Positions 12,016-23,713 of a DNA stretch of 64,000 bases are shown here, piece by piece. Within the stretch, counting starts at the first letter, position 1; each line of letters begins with the position of its first letter. Both the position numbers and the translations under genes were made by a program. The notes under the pieces were generated by a model. It was given only the letters and a program-made list of their open reading frames with translations. It made no database searches and was not told the DNA's origin. Source of the DNA: Rhizophagus irregularis (taxonomy: Eukaryota > Glomeromycota > Glomeromycetes > Glomerales > Glomeraceae); NCBI RefSeq assembly GCF_026210795.1, contig NC_089444.1:3028501-3092500 (forward strand). Direction: 5' to 3'.

Positions 12016-14997
12016 CTATACAATTGCAGTTTCTGCATAGTGCATAAAACAAAATTCTGCGCGATCAGTTTCTAATATTTTATCTAAAAACAAACAAATA
12101 TGTAACGATAAATTGAGAAAATTTTTATAATCATAAAGATAAATAATAATAAATAAATGTTATTTTTATACCTTTATTCTGTAATATTTTCAAATAATCA
12201 AGCAACTTTTTTGGTAAAGGATTAGGCAAAGATTGATTGCAAAAAAGACAAAATAATTCATTATCTAGTAATGTATAGTTAATCTTTAATACCTTTTTGA
12301 TATTTAAATTTGAAATATAATAAATAGTGATAAGACTATACCTTTTTTTTTGCTTAAACCATTGTCTATTTCCACTATTTCCATATCCATTAATTCCGTC
12401 ACTGATATTTGTGGTAAATTCTGAAATACCCTATGTATTGAACTAGATGCGTTAATATTATCATTTTTTTTATCATCATATTTGGGAATATTTTCTTTTT
12501 CTTGTAATGACAATCCACTGCTATTATTGGATCTTGTTTTCCGTTTTTTATTTGATAAGTCATTCATTACTTTACTTTTTTTTTCTAATTTAACGTAGTA
12601 AAACTAGTATTAATAATATAATCACATTAATAAAAATTAATTTAAAAAAAAACAATTACAAATACCTCTTTTTTTTGAATTATTAGTAGCAGTCTGGGGA
12701 TTTCTAATTAAATTTTTTGTTGTACTTTTACAAGTTTTTTGATTATTTGCACTTTTTATTCTATTTAATTTTGTAATAAAATATTGTTTGTAGTATAAAA
12801 TTCCTGTGCCATTTCCGGGTACTTTTTTACCAATCCTTTTATTTCATGAAAGACTTTTAATAACAAATATTCATAATCTTCAACACATTCAATAATTTTG
12901 TCATTTGGAGATTGAATATTATTACAAAATAAATGAAAATTTTGCGTTAAAACAAGATTACTTGGATCTTTTCTCCATTGCACTATAAAAAAAGAAAATT
13001 CGGAATTTGCCCTGAAAAGTATGGAAAATGTCCGGAAATTTTCCGTGCGTCCGGAAAACATTCGGAAACGGTCATGTTTTGGAACATTTTCCGGACGCTC
13101 AATTCTGGACAAATTCTGGACAAATTCTGGAGTGTCAAGAAAATGTCTGGAATTTGTGCATCCGGAAAGTGTTCCAAAACGTGACCGTTTCCGAATGTTT
13201 TCCGGACGCACGGAAATTTTCCGGACATTTTCCATACTTTTCAGGACAGATTCCGAATTTTCTTTTTTTATAGGGTTGATTATGAAATAATGATTCTGGA
13301 AGATTATTTAAATTAAGTTGTGTTGCTACACGAATAATATGTCGGCAGATAATTCCTGAGAAGGTAGTGTATTATTTGTTTCACCATTATGTACCACTTT
13401 TCTTCCAGTTTTGGTTTCATGATTAAAACGGTAAATTTGATAAGTTTGCATCGTTTCAGTTCTATTTTTTTTTAAAAAAATCATGCATTTTATAGTATTA
13501 GTACATTGTTACAATAAAAAAAGATATTTATAATATATAACATACCTTGAATCTAATAGTTCAATACATAAATAACTCGTATATTTCTGAGGCCTGATAT
13601 TCAAGTGGACTTAATGTTTTAAAAGCATTTTCATGAATTTGCTTGTATTTAGCTAATTGTAAATCATTTTCACGCTGCTCTAATGCTGATTCAAATGCTT
13701 TTAAAAAATCCAATAATGAATGGGAAGCATCCATATAACCTTTCATTAAATTATTCATAGATTCACCACGCTGTGTACTTGTCATATCTGCTAAAAATGT
13801 ATCTCTTATAAAGCAAGGCGCCCATTTCTCTTTTATTTTATCCATTCTTTCTAAATGTGATTTTGAATCTGGAAAATTTTCTTTAAGTTGCTGCCACTTA
13901 ATTATAAAATTATCAACTTCATATTCTCTTATGCAATCGTAAAATGATTTAGTGAACTCCCGCCATTTTGTTCCTAGAACATTAGCAATATTTTTGATGA
14001 CATTTTTCCAAAGATGCCATATACATAAAACATGTTTAGTATTTTGTCCAAATGTGATCTCTATCGCCTGAGAAATTGCTTTGTCTTCGTCAGTAAGCAT
14101 CACTTTAGGTGAATAATTATTAACAAACTTAAAAAAAGTATTAAATACCCATACAAAACTATCTATTGTTTCTCGACACATTAAAGTTCCAGCAAAGCAT
14201 ACACTTTGACCGAAATTATTTATTCCAGTAAAAATCCCAAATGGCATATTAAACCTATTAACTTTATATGTGTTATCAAAAACAATAGCATCTAAAAATC
14301 TGCTATAATATCGCTTTTGATCAGGATACATCCAAATTACTTGAAGTAATTCATTTGTATTAACATCAACTCTAACTTCGTATTCAAATCCATCAATTTC
14401 TCTTTTAAGTTGTTTTAAGATATTTATAAATTCTTCTGCTTCAAAAAAGCGTTGTTCTTGTTTACCATTTAACTGATATATGAAATTATAAATATCATTA
14501 TAGATCCATGTTTCTAAGTCTTTATATTCTTGCTTAAGAATTGAACGAATAGTTGGTACATTACAGCCTGCTTGATGATAAACTATAATTCGATCTTTAA
14601 TTTCTTGAGGAATTATTCTTTCACTACTAAGAAACATTTTGTGTTCAGGAGCAACCATTTCATGATTATGTTCCAAATTCATGGCTAAAATGTGCCAAAG
14701 TCCACTATTATTATCAAGTAAAGCTCTGATAAAAAATGGACAATTACATCTTTGAGATTTACGATCTCTTGAGTTGACTTTATCCTCTTTACTTTCAGAA
14801 ACACCTGCGCGTGATCATAAGATTGTTTTTCTTATAATATTTTTTTCTTTATCACGACCTACTTTACTCAACCGTATCTGAAAATTGCAATATGACGCGC
14901 AATTTTGAGCTCTTGCTACAAATTCTTCATGATTTTTAAATATATCCGAAATTTTTAATTCAGAAGATTGTTGTGGTTCAGGTTCGGAAGTATTCAT
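12016..14997 (-). pseudogene. FAR1/MULE-type transposase with C-terminal Cys-rich tail, degenerate
   Basis: The gene starts at an ATG at 14997 (MNTSEPEPQQSSELK) and enters a FAR1-type DNA-binding region. An in-frame TGA at 14817-14815 stands where the first zinc-finger Cys would be expected (TIL*SRAG), followed in frame by QRCNCPFFIRALL and MNLEHNHE. The MULE catalytic domain is well preserved at about 14680-13565: DAIVFDNTYKVN (Asp), VMLTDEDKAI (Asp), HVLCIWHLWKN and TSTQRGESMNN (Glu). The frame breaks at 13561. A SWIM-like piece, SGIICRHIIRVATQLNLNNL, lies near 13360-13290. A 291-base MITE then interrupts the gene before QWRKDPSNLVLTQNF (about 12975). Later exons (12975-12666 with a 2-base frameshift, 12584-12342, 12292-12172, 12083-12016) encode a Lys/Asn-rich linker, LFCLFCNQSLPNPLPKKLL and AEFCFMHYAETAIV, then a stop. 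The Cx2C..LP..P and FC..H..AE pattern resembles an RTC4-like tail, which is tentative. Confidence 0.8.
12983..13273. mobile_element. MITE inside transposase gene
   Basis: Near-perfect inverted arms of about 115 bases begin CTATAAAAAAAGAAAATTCG and end in its complement. The arms are rich in TCCGGA/TTTTCCGG repeats. The element splits the transposase frame between the SWIM-like segment and QWRKDPSN. The four mutually overlapping ORFs it contains on both strands (12978-13290) are palindrome shadows, not genes. Confidence 0.8.
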
Positions 14998-15293
14998 AGT
15001 TACTAGAAAAAAATATTAAAGAACGAGTTCACACAATTAATTTTTACTCTTTATATTTATATTTTCATATGTTTAAATAGTTGTAGTTATAATACTTACA
15101 ATATTTTTATAAGTAAAAGATGTGTGGTAAAAAACTTTTAATATGTATTATTGTGTGTATATAAACTCGTGTGGCTAAGTAAAAAAAAATTGATTTTATT
15201 GATTTTATTGATTGAAATTAGCCAATCAAATTTGACTGGCCCAGGATAAGCATTTGGACCGGTGGATCAGGTTAAGGATGGCCGAGATTTTCC

Positions 15294-16085
15294 CGTAAAC
15301 ATTTTGGCATAATTACAACCAAAATCATGTGATATTTTCATCGTTTGTTTATTTAACGTTTTAACGTGCGTAAAAGTTATAATTATAAAAACATCGATAT
15401 ATAATAATTCTATAAAATTGTATAATATATAACTTGGTCTCAATCTGATGATTAGCAGTTAGTGATAAGCAAATAATTTTACCCAGAATAATTTTTCATT
15501 CAACAAAAAACAAAATAAATAAATTTCTTCTTTGAAATTTACATATCAAATGGTAAATAACTTTCAGAAAAAAAATAAGATTTAATTTTTAACTTATTGT
15601 TTGGGAAACTCAAAAGCATAATATTATTCTTTTTAATAAAGATTTCTTTAGCTTATATATCAGAAATATACTGATATATTTTACCCAATTCTAAATGACA
15701 ATTTTTTTTATAGTGAATATATTAAAAAAAAAAATTAAAAAAACTAATAAATAAGTCCTTTCTATTTAGGCTTCATTTCCAGTGACTAATCTTTCCATCA
15801 ATAATTCAGTATTTACTCGCTTGGAAACTTCATTCGGTCCATATAGTGTTCGTTTTAGGATAAGACGTTCTTATTTATTGCTCTTTTATGCCTTTACACC
15901 CTTATTGCTATATACTAGTAATGAAAACTTCTGTTTTCTACACATTTGTTAGTTAATAAAAAAAAGCGTCAATACTGTTGTTGGAGCATACATCATAATC
16001 TTTAATAATCTTGATTTATCAATGATTATATTTTTTTCTTTTTGAAATAGAAATAATGAATTTAAAATCTAATCAATATGATTTA
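15294..16085. repeat. Array spacer between copies 2 and 3
   Basis: The left part is the distal promoter block of copy 2, stranded by the MULE insertion (CGTAAACATTTTGGCA, then a GTCTCAATCTGATGATTAGC block). The right part is the conserved 3' block of copy 3 (TCAGTATTTACTCGCTTGG). It contains no gene. Confidence 0.6.
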
Positions 16086-17593
16086 TTATTGCCCAACTAG
16101 TATTTGAAACACTTCACATTCTTCTATAGCAAAATTATTTTTGGTTTTTCTAATTGGTTTTTCATAGGATCTTTTTTTACAATGACTAGAACCAAAATCC
16201 CATACAATAAGGTCTCCATTACCAAATGATGGACCGTAAGCACTTCCGTTTCTAATAGCGCAATTTTTATTCATTACACGACTTAAAACGTGGTCTTCAA
16301 TTCTATCATTATTAAAAGAAAATATAAAACTAGTATTTTTAGTAACACCCCACACATAACTCGATTCCCATATAATTGGGTTATATCCTCCAAGAATTTC
16401 GTTACTATCTTTCACCTTAATAATTGTTACCGTGCGAGGTATACCATCACAAATTTCATGAAATTTATGTAGTGTAAGTCCATCACGGGATCCACGAAAT
16501 AATAGTTTATACTCATATGAAAAAGTTAACTCGTCAGTAATTTCTAATCTATCAATCCATTTTGAGATCATTTCAACATGTTGTGATGTAATAATTTTTG
16601 AATCAATGGCTTTTAAGTTAGTTAAATGAGGGTTTAAATTATTGTTTAGCTTACTATTAGGTTCTAAAAGACTTAAAAATGATTTTAATAAATCTTTATA
16701 TAATTCTTTTGGCAAAATTTTCTTATAAGGCAATACTTTATCCATAAATTCTTTAGAAGTTAAATTGTAGAATTCAATAAATGGAATAAATTGTTGTAAG
16801 GTGCTCTTTAAAGTGTTAAAATTATCTTTTGAATAGCTTGTGACATTAGAAGGAAGTTCCGGATGTTGTGCATGTCCCCATTTAAGAACATGTTCCCAAA
16901 CCTGAATTTCACTCATTTGAAGATTATCATTCTGAATTATTGTGATCAAAAGTTTTTCTGGAATTGAGGAGAAATTTAACGAGTTGAATATTTTATTTGG
17001 CTCTTTTGTCATTAAATCAGTACAATATTTTTGGAGTTCAGAGAAAAAATCATTTTCAAAGCTTGTTTGATATATCAAATTAAAATTTTGTTCCATCCAA
17101 TTTGCTTTATTTTCGATCAAAAAAGATTGTAAATAGGGGATTAATTCCTGAAGACTAAGTTCATTAGCGGCAATTAGGATTTGAATAATATCTAAATTAT
17201 CATATTCTTTTAAAGAAAGGTTTCCACCATAAATATACCTAAAAAAAATAATTATTTATAGAAAAAAAAATTATTTTATTTAATTATTATTAAAAAGCGT
17301 CAACTATTTTTATCATTATAAAATTTTTTTTCTTACCTCAAAATTATTTGAAAAATTTCAGGAGAAATATTTGGCAATTTAATATGTGCCAAAGTTCCAT
17401 CATTTTTCTTTTTATTAATTGATAAAATTCTTCGCAAGTAAGGAGAACGATAATGTAATATAACCATATGAGCACGAAATATTTTTATATAAGGGTCATT
17501 ACCAACTTCAATAGTAATATCATAATATTCTTCATCATTTAATATTTCGGTTAAATTTTGTAATAATTTTGGTAATAATTTATTATTAGACAT
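16086..17593 (-). CDS. BTB-BACK-TLDc protein, copy 3
   Basis: Exon 1 is 17593-17337 and exon 2 is 17238-16086, and the spliced product is 469 residues. The join is open throughout (IFQIILR | YIYGGNLSLKEYDNLDII). Exon 1 is almost identical to copy 1 (Ile instead of Thr before NKKKND). The linker LEPNSKLNNNLNPHLTNLKAID groups it with copies 2 and 4. TLDc motifs are complete: LLFRGSRDGLTLHKFH, EILGGYNPIIW, FIFSFNNDR, GPSFGNGDLIVW, RSYEKPIRKTK and EECEVFQI, with an unusual ILVGQ ending. The variable loop between GGYNP and FIFSF (ESSYVWGVTKNT) differs from every sister copy. The promoter hexamer is changed to CATGTG (17723-17728), so expression may differ. It appears functional. Confidence 0.9.
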
Positions 17594-17639
17594 TATTTTA
17601 TTTTTTATGAGAAAAGAAAAGAATACAGTATGTGGGAGA

Positions 17640-17728
17640 AAATGAATCCTAATTTGTGGATGGAATGATGGACCAACCTTATATAATTAGCTAATGTATT
17701 CTGTACAACGTAAACATTTTGGCATGTG
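17640..17728 (-). promoter_or_regulatory. BTB-TLDc promoter block, degenerate E-box (copy 3)
   Basis: AATTATATAAGGTTGG and the AACGTTGTACAGAATA segment are conserved on the minus strand, but the palindrome reads CATGTG rather than CACGTG. Role is inferred from comparison with copies 1, 4, 5, 6 and 7. Confidence 0.5.
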
Positions 17729-18556
17729 ACTAAATAAGCCAAAAATCATGTGATATTTCATCCCGTTCATCTTTTTATTAAGTACTTGTTTATCCTCCAA
17801 TATTACATGTCATTCGATGTTTTTATAAGATATAACTTGGTCTCAATCTGATGATTAGTGTTAGGCAAATAATTTTACCCAAAATAATTTTTTATTCAGC
17901 AAAAACAAAAAAACAAAATAAATAATTTGAAATTTACATATCAAATGGCGCAGTAATTACGAAAAAAAAATCTATGGTATTAGTAAATTCTTTTAAACGA
18001 CTATAGTGAATTATACAATACATTTAAAAATGTTTAACTAATATCACATGTAAGTAGCTTTATGAAAAAGAATAATATTATGCTTTAAGTTTGAGTTAAA
18101 ATTAAATTTTTTTTTTTTTTTGAAGATTTCTTTGGCTACTTTCAAAAATATACTGATATATTTTACTCAACTCTAAATGACAATTTTTTTATAGTAAAAT
18201 AAAAAAATTAAAAAGTTAATAAATAAATTCTTTCTATTTTAATCCCTGGCTTTTTAGTGATTTATCCGCATACATTCTATCCACTAATAATTCAGTATTT
18301 ACTCGCTTGGAAACTTCATTCAGCTCATATAGTGTTCGTTTTAGGCAAAGAAATTTTTTACAACCTTTCTTGCTATATACTGATGAAAATTTTTATTCTT
18401 TTACACGACTATTCACTATCGTTTGTTGAAAAAAAAAATTAATTTATTTATATCATTTATATCATAAATTTCAATAGTGTTACTTGTTAATGATTATACT
18501 TTTTCTTTTTTTTGAAATAGAAATAATGAATTAAAAATCTAATCAAATATAATTTA
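17729..18556. repeat. Array spacer between copies 3 and 4
   Basis: The GTCTCAATCTGATGATTAG block, the AAATGGCGCAGTAATTACG string and the TCAGTATTTACTCGCTTGG block are all shared with the other array spacers. The 60-residue ORF here is a by-product of this repeat. Confidence 0.6.
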
Positions 18557-20064
18557 TTATTGCCCAACTATTCGAAATACTTCACATTCTTCTATAGCAA
18601 AATTATTTTCAGTTTTCTAATTGGTTTTTCATATGATCTTTTTTTACAACGACAATAGCCAAGTTCCCATATAATAAGGTCTCCATTACCAAATGATGGA
18701 CCGCAAATACTTCCGTTTTTAATAGCGAAATTTTCATTCATTACACGACTTAAAATGTGGTCTTCAATTCTATCATTATTAAAAGAAAATATAAAACTAT
18801 CTTTAGTAATACCCACACAAAATCCGATTCCCATTTATTTGGGTTATATCCTCCAAGAATTTCGTTACTACCTTGCACTTTAACAATTGTTACCGTGCGA
18901 GGTATACCATCAGAAATTTCATGAAATTTATCTCGTGCAAATCCATCACGAGATCCGCGCAATAATAATCCAAATTCATAAGGAGAAGCTAACTTGTCAG
19001 AGATTTTTAATCTATCAATCCATTTTGAAATCAATTCGTTATGTTGAGATGTTATAATTTTTGAGTCAATAGCTTTTAAGTTAGTTAAATGAGGGTTTAA
19101 ATTATTGCTTAGCTTACTATTAGGTTTCAAAAGACTTAAAAATGATTTTAATAAATCTTTATATAATTCTTTTGGCAAAATTTTCTTATAGGGTAATACT
19201 TTATCCATAAATTCTTTAGAAGTTAAATCGTAGAATTTAATAAATGGAATAACTAAATTGTTGTAAAGTGCTCTTTAAAGCGTTAAAATCGTCTTTCGAA
19301 TATTTTATGACATTAGAAGGAAGTTCTGGATGTTGTGCATGTCCCATTTAAGAACATATTCCCAAACTTGAATTTCACTCATTTGAAGATTATCATTTTG
19401 AATTATTGTGATCAAAAGTTTTTCTGGAATTGAGGAGAAATTTAATGAGTTAAATATCTTAATTGGCTCTTTTGTCATTAAATCAGTACAATATTTTTGA
19501 AGTTCGGAGAAAGAATCATTTTCAAAGCTTGTTTGATGTATCAAGTTAAAATTCTGTTTCATCCAGTTCGCTTTATTTTTGATCAAAAAGGATTGTAAAT
19601 AGGGAATTAATTCCTGAAGACAAAGTTCATTAGCGGCAATTAGGATTTGAATTATATCTGAATTATCATATTCATTTAAAGAAAGTTTTCCACCATAAAT
19701 ATACCTAAAAAAAAAAATAATTATTTATATAAAAAAAAATTTAAAAAAATTATTTATTTAATTATTATTAAAAAGCGTCAATTCTCATTATAAAATTTTT
19801 TTCTTACCTCGAAATTATTTGAAATATTTCAGGAGAAATATTTGGTAATTTAATATGTGTTAAAGTACCATCATTTTTCTTCTTATTAGTTAATAAAATT
19901 CTTCGCAAGTAAGGAGAACGATAATGTAAAATAACCATATGAGCACGAAATATTTTTATATAAGGGTCATTACCAACTTCAATAGTAATATCATAATATT
20001 CTTCATCATTTAATATTTCGCTTAAATTTTGTAATAATTTTGGTAATAATTTATTCTTAGACAT
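18557..20064 (-). pseudogene. BTB-BACK-TLDc pseudogene, copy 4
   Basis: Exon 1 (20064-19808) is still open, with small changes (MSKNK, LSEIL, LLTNKKK, IISR). Exon 2 (19704-18557) is broken at several sites relative to copies 1 and 3. A base is missing in the CCCC run near 19345 (WGHAQ becomes WDMHN and soon terminates). Four bases are added near 19253. One base is lost in a C run near 18816, just after GGYNPNKWESDF. One base is lost in a T run near 18615, destroying RKTENNF. Fragments of BACK and TLDc (RGSRDGFARDKFHE, KDSFIFSF, GPSFGNGDL) remain recognisable. Simple-run indels could be assembly errors, but four of them in one gene and none in intact neighbours favour a real pseudogene. Confidence 0.82.
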
Positions 20065-20159
20065 TATTTATTTCCTACGAGAAAGAAAAAAAATACAGTA
20101 TGTGGAGAAAATGAACCCTAATTTGTGGAAATGTATTCTGTACAACGTAAAAAATTTGT

Positions 20160-20165
20160 CACGTG
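20160..20165. promoter_or_regulatory. CACGTG palindrome 5' of copy 4
   Basis: GTCACGTGAC lies 96 bases before the copy 4 ATG, with TTACGTTGTACAGAATACAT between them as in intact copies. The TATATAAGG box of the sisters has been lost here by a short deletion, which fits pseudogene status. Confidence 0.5.
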
Positions 20166-21075
20166 ACTGAATATTGATCATGTGATATTTTCTTCACGTT
20201 CGTACGTTTGTTTATCCTCCAATATGACATATCATTCAACGTGCGTAAAGTTATAATTATACAAATTTTATAGAATTATTATATATCGATGTTTTTATTA
20301 GATAGTATAACTTGGTCTCAATCTGATGATTAGCAGTTAGTGATAAGCAAATAACTTTACCCAAAATAATTTTTTCATTCAACAAAAAACAAAGTAAATA
20401 AATTTCATCTTTGAAATTTACATATCAAATGGCGCAGTAATAATTACGAAAAAAAACAATCTACGGCATTAGTAAATTCTTTTAAACTTAATAAATCATA
20501 CAATACATTTAAAAATGTTTAACTAAATGAATATCACATGTAATAACTTTATTAAAAAGAATAATATTATGCTTTTGAGTTTCCCAAACAATAAGTTAAA
20601 AATTAAATCTTTTTTTCTTTTTGGAAGATTTCTTTGGCTTATACTGTATATCAATATATTTTACCCAATTCTAAATGACAATTTTTTTATAGTGAATATT
20701 ATAAAAAAAAATTAAAAAAGCTAATAAATACTAAGTCCTTTCTATTTAGGCTTTCCAGTGACTGATCTGCACACATCCTATCCATCAATAATCCAGTATT
20801 TACTCGCTTGGAAACTTCATTCAGTCTATACTCCATACAGTGTTCGTTTTGGGATAAAACGTTCTTATTTATTGCTGCTTTATGTCTTTACAACACCTTC
20901 TTGCTATATACTAATGAAAGCTTCTATTTCTACACATTTGCTTGTTGACAAAAAAAAGCATTAATACTGTTGTTGGAGCATACTTCATAAACTTAATAAT
21001 CTTGATTTATCAATGATTATATTTTTTCTTTTTGAAATAGAAATAATAAATTTAAAATCTAATCAATGTAACATA
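20166..21075. repeat. Array spacer between copies 4 and 5
   Basis: This is the same spacer family as at 15.3-16.1 kb (GTCTCAATCTGATGATTAGC, AAATGGCGCAGTAAT, CAGTATTTACTCGCTTGG). No gene is seen; the two short ORFs are repeat artefacts. Confidence 0.6.
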
Positions 21076-22593
21076 CTACTGATTAATTATTTGAAAAATT
21101 TCATATTCTTCTACAGTAAACTCATCTTCAGTTTTTCTAATTGGTTTTTCATAGGATCTTTTTCTACAACGACAATATTCGCCCAATAAATCGTATCCTA
21201 ATATAGTAAGGTCACCATCACCAAATATTGGACCGCAATTATCTAAATTATATATGGCTTTACTTCCATTCATTACACGACTTAAGATGTAATCTTCAAT
21301 TATATCATTATTAAATGAAAATATAAAACTATCTTTAGTATAACTCCACACATTATCAGACTTCCATTTAATTGGATTAAATCCTCCGAGAATTTCATTG
21401 CTGCCTTTCACTTTAATAATTGTTATTGTGCGGGATTTGTCATTACAAATTTCGCGAAATTTATGTCGTGTAAATCCATCACGGGATCCGCGAAATAATA
21501 ATTTATATTTATATGGAGAAGTTAACTTGTCAGTAATTTCTAACTTATTAATCCATTTTGAGATCAATTCAGTATGTTGAGATGTTATAATTTTTGAATC
21601 AATAGTTCCTAAGTTAATTTCCTTAGTTATACAAGACTTTAACTTATCACTTGGCTTGATATTAGGATCCGAAAGACTTAGAAATGTTTTTAATAGATTT
21701 ATATGTAATTCTTCAGGTAAAATTTCTCTATAAGGAAATATCTCATCTAAAAATTCTTTAGACGTTAAATTATCGAATTTAATGAATGGAATAAATTGTT
21801 GTAAGGTGCTCTTTAAAGAGTTAAAATCGTCTTTTGAATAGTTTGTGACATTAGAAGGAAGTTCTGGATGTTGTGCATGTCCCCATTTAAGAATATGTTC
21901 CCAAACTTGAATTTCACTCATTTGAAGATTATCATTTTGAATTATTGTGATCAAAAGTTTTTCTGGAATTGAGGAGAAATTTAATGAGTTAAATATCTTA
22001 ATTGGCTCTTTTGTCATTAAATCGGTACAATATTTTTGAAGTTCGGAGAAAGAATCATTTTCAAAGCTTGTTTGATATATCAAATTAAAATTTTGTTCCA
22101 TCCAATTTGCTTTATTATCGATCAAAAATGATTGTAAATAGGGAATTAAATCCTGAAGACTAAGTTCATTAGCGGCAACTAGGATTTGAATTATATCTGA
22201 ATTATCATATTCATTTAAAGAAAGGTTTCCACCATAAATATACCTAAAAAAAAAATAATTATTTATGAAAAAAAAATTTAAAAATTATTAATTGTTTAAA
22301 AAGCGTCAATTATTTATCATAAATTCTTTTTCTTACCTTAAAATTATTTGAAAAATTTCAGGAGAAATATTTGGTAATTTAATATGTACCAAAGTTCCAT
22401 CATTTTTCTTTTTATTAGTTGACAAAATTCTTCGCAAGTAAGGAGAACGATAATGTAATATAACCATATGAGCACGAAATATTTTTATGAATGGGTCATT
22501 ACCAACTTCAATAGTAATATCATAATATTCTTCATCGTTTAATATTTCGATTAAATTTTGTGATAATTTTGGTAATAATTTATTATCAGCCAT
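21076..22593 (-). CDS. BTB-BACK-TLDc protein, copy 5
   Basis: Exons 22593-22337 and 22243-21076 give 474 residues, beginning MADNKLLPKLSQN. The BTB exon matches the array consensus, but the segment after BACK changes to REILPEELHINLLKTFLSLS and SDPNIKPSDK with a KEINLGTID extension. That linker is shared with the two plus-strand copies at 31.3 and 39.8 kb, not with copies 1-4. In the TLDc region LLFRGSRDGFTRHKFREICN, EILGGFNPIKW (Phe for Tyr), KDSFIFSF and KRSYEKPIRKTEDEF are intact. GPSFG is altered to GPIFG, and the end is EEYEIFQI. It is the outermost member of the minus-strand array and looks functional. Confidence 0.88.
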
Positions 22594-22639
22594 TATTTAA
22601 TTTTATAAATTTAAAAAATGAAATGAAAAAAAAAAATAT

Positions 22640-22731
22640 GTAGAGAATGGAAGAAAATAAATCCTAATTTGTGAATGGTCCAAACCTTATATAATTGCAA
22701 TTCTGTACAACGTATCATTTTATAGCACGTG
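22640..22731 (-). promoter_or_regulatory. BTB-TLDc promoter block (copy 5)
   Basis: CACGTG at 22726-22731, then AATTATATAAGGTTTGG and TTAGGATTTATTT toward the ATG, match the order seen in the other copies. Confidence 0.55.
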
Positions 22732-23713
22732 ATTAAAAAATTTACGAAATTTTTTCAACCTTCCGCGTTTATTTGTCCTGGGGTATTAATTATAATTAAT
22801 TTACAATGTGAATACACTGGTTATTTAATTTGTCTGTTGCGTCGTTTTTAATTTTTATGATAAAATTTGTCAAAGAGAGTTTACGTGCTATAATTATGAT
22901 TTAGGATCTTTCGTTAGGGATTTTTATTTTCTATAGACTTTATTACTGCTGGTGAATATCAAGACATATTTAATTTTTAATTGTTTGATTTTCTTAACTT
23001 TTCTTATTTTGATATATTTATTTATAACACATTACTATTAATTCTTGATGATAATATAATTGAATAATAATGTTAATAATGGACATGAGAAAAGTTCTAC
23101 TGAGTACTGATATTTTATTTATTATTATTAGTAATGACATTAAAATATGTATTTATATGGGGATATAAACGATCATTAATGAATATTATTAATTACTTGC
23201 AGATAAACAAACAATAAGAAAAATCATACATTTGGGAATATAAGTGATATTGTATATAAATATATCGGTATGCAGATTTTTATTTGATATCGTTTAATTT
23301 TTTTTTCTTTAATTAATATAAACGATTTTTAATTTATTTTTCTACTTCTAGATTTATTGAGTTTTAGGTATTCAACCAATTATCTATTGAACATTTTGAA
23401 TTAAATAATAAGATAATATAGACTAATTAGTAATAAGTCAGCAGAAAAACATTTTTTAATTATTTTATTTGAAAAAGACAATATTATTATCCTTTAAAAA
23501 CTAAAAATAAAAAAAGATTATAATTTTCCTATATAATAATCGTTAATTTCTAATAATTATAATTAAATTATAATTAATCTCAAAAAAAAATTTGTAACAT
23601 ATTAAACATGTTTAACGTATAAAACATTACTGTATATTAAACGTAACAAAATATATTTTTTATTTCTGTCATTAAATGACGAAAAGAAAATAATTTATTA
23701 TTAATTATTAACG
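22732..23713. other. AT-rich intergenic region
   Basis: No gene or element was recognised. The array spacer homology stops soon after the promoter of copy 5, marking the end of the duplicated array. Confidence 0.4.

Larger units (their letters stand above)
11188..15293. mobile_element. Mutator-like (MULE) element inserted 5' of copy 2
   Basis: Comparison with the uninterrupted spacer upstream of copy 3 shows that about 4.1 kb was inserted between TAATGTATTCT (left) and CGTAAACATTTTGGCA (right). The inner ends carry imperfect inverted repeats: CATCCTTATCCTGGA..TTTGATTGG at about 11791-11821 and CCAATCAAATTTGACTGG..GCTTATCCTGGG (reverse) at about 15222-15290. Inside lies a degenerate FAR1/MULE-type transposase gene on the minus strand plus two palindromic MITEs. 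A clean target duplication could not be defined, so boundaries are approximate to tens of bases. Confidence 0.7.

Noticed and set aside
12978-13290. Several 68-89 codon ORFs on both strands
   Set aside because: They lie in a near-perfect palindrome and mirror one another; they are products of the MITE arms.
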